Shown: positions 4,817 to 5,007 of the stretch, piece after piece | How positions within the stretch are numbered: the first letter of the stretch is position 1 | How the letters are laid out: every line of letters begins with the position of its first letter | Source of the DNA: Methylococcales bacterium | GTDB taxonomy: Bacteria; Pseudomonadota; Gammaproteobacteria; Methylococcales; Methylomonadaceae | DNA: 5,007 nucleotides | NCBI GenBank assembly: GCA_023146575.1 | Contig: JAGLBU010000034.1 | Location: 1-5,007, forward strand | Direction of reading: 5' to 3' | Notes under the pieces: generated by a model | The model's database searches: none | Told to the model about the DNA's origin: nothing | What the model saw: only the letters and a program-made list of their open reading frames with translations | Translations under genes and position numbers: made by a program

Positions 4817-5007
4817 TTATTGTTGATATTGAACCGAAAAATCTTCTAATGATCGTAAATAAACCTTTAGTTTATCGGCATTGTTTGCCTGAAATGAATT
4901 AACTCCTACACTAGATAAATAATTGGCTTGATCCGCCATGTACTGTCCTGTTGCGCGAATTTCACCTTGATAATTGAAGCACTCTCTTAATAATTTTGCC
5001 TGAGAAA
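4817..5007 (-). CDS. DUF934 family protein, C-terminal end (partial, runs off the right edge)
   Basis: The last 62 residues are visible and end in a TAA followed by a second in-frame TAA. The segment LLRECFNYQGEIRATGQYMADQ, continuing with a GVNSFQ region and ending FSVQYQQ, matches the C-terminal pattern of DUF934 proteins (L-R-x-x-F-x-[FY]-x-G-E-I-R-A-x-G near the middle, then a Phe-Ser-Val-x-Tyr-Gln end). This family is normally encoded beside sulfite reductase (cysI) and cysH and is thought to take part in reductive sulfate/sulfite assimilation. The start lies outside the window. It is on the same strand as the fibre-like operon but 313 bases upstream and functionally unrelated, so it marks the boundary with a conserved metabolic region. 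No clear terminator follows it. Confidence 0.82.
   Translation of the reverse strand, partial: SQAKLLRECFNYQGEIRATGQYMADQANYLSSVGVNSFQANNADKLKVYLRSLEDFSVQYQQ

Overview
The window is AT-rich bacterial DNA with a Gram-negative envelope gene set: two lipoprotein signal peptides, several Sec signal peptides, an OmpA-type peptidoglycan-binding domain, and a CsgG-like outer-membrane channel domain. The right edge holds the end of a DUF934 (CysH-associated) gene of sulfate/sulfite assimilation. Together these suggest a low-GC proteobacterium, probably a gammaproteobacterium. The species cannot be told from the sequence.

All recognisable genes lie on the minus strand, so transcription runs right to left. 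(1) 4817-5007: 3' end of the DUF934 gene, an apparently housekeeping boundary. (2) 4504-4816: a 313-base non-coding stretch with a candidate extended -10 promoter, two inverted repeats upstream of it and a hairpin in the presumed leader. (3) 4207-4503: a 98-aa secreted protein made of two near-identical 37-aa units. (4) 4164-4194: a perfect 12-bp intrinsic terminator/attenuator. (5) 3806-4144: a 112-aa secreted Asn/Thr-rich protein. (6) 2157-3662: a CsgG/HfaB-like lipoprotein extended by a peptidoglycan-binding-like domain and a DUF4384 domain. (7) 1812-2147: a BamE/SmpA-like lipoprotein. (8) 1214-1777: an OmpA-like periplasmic protein. (9) 493-1227: a GIN-domain (DUF2807) beta-helix protein. 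(10) 38-490: an unrecognised secreted protein. Genes 6 to 10 are spaced by 2 to about 34 bases or overlap, so they look like one operon.

The most interesting reading is a curli- or holdfast-like (Hfa-like) surface-fibre locus. A short motif, roughly G-[SN]-[VI]-[TN]-x5-[IL]-x2-[SG]-[ST]-x-[IV]-[IV], occurs in the 98-aa repeat protein, at the C-terminus of the 112-aa protein and at the mature N-terminus of the GIN protein. This fits a major subunit, a minor or capping subunit and an anchor that share one stacking unit, exported through the CsgG-like pore and held to the envelope by the peptidoglycan-binding domains. The domain assignments rest on visible sequence patterns. The fibre model is inference.
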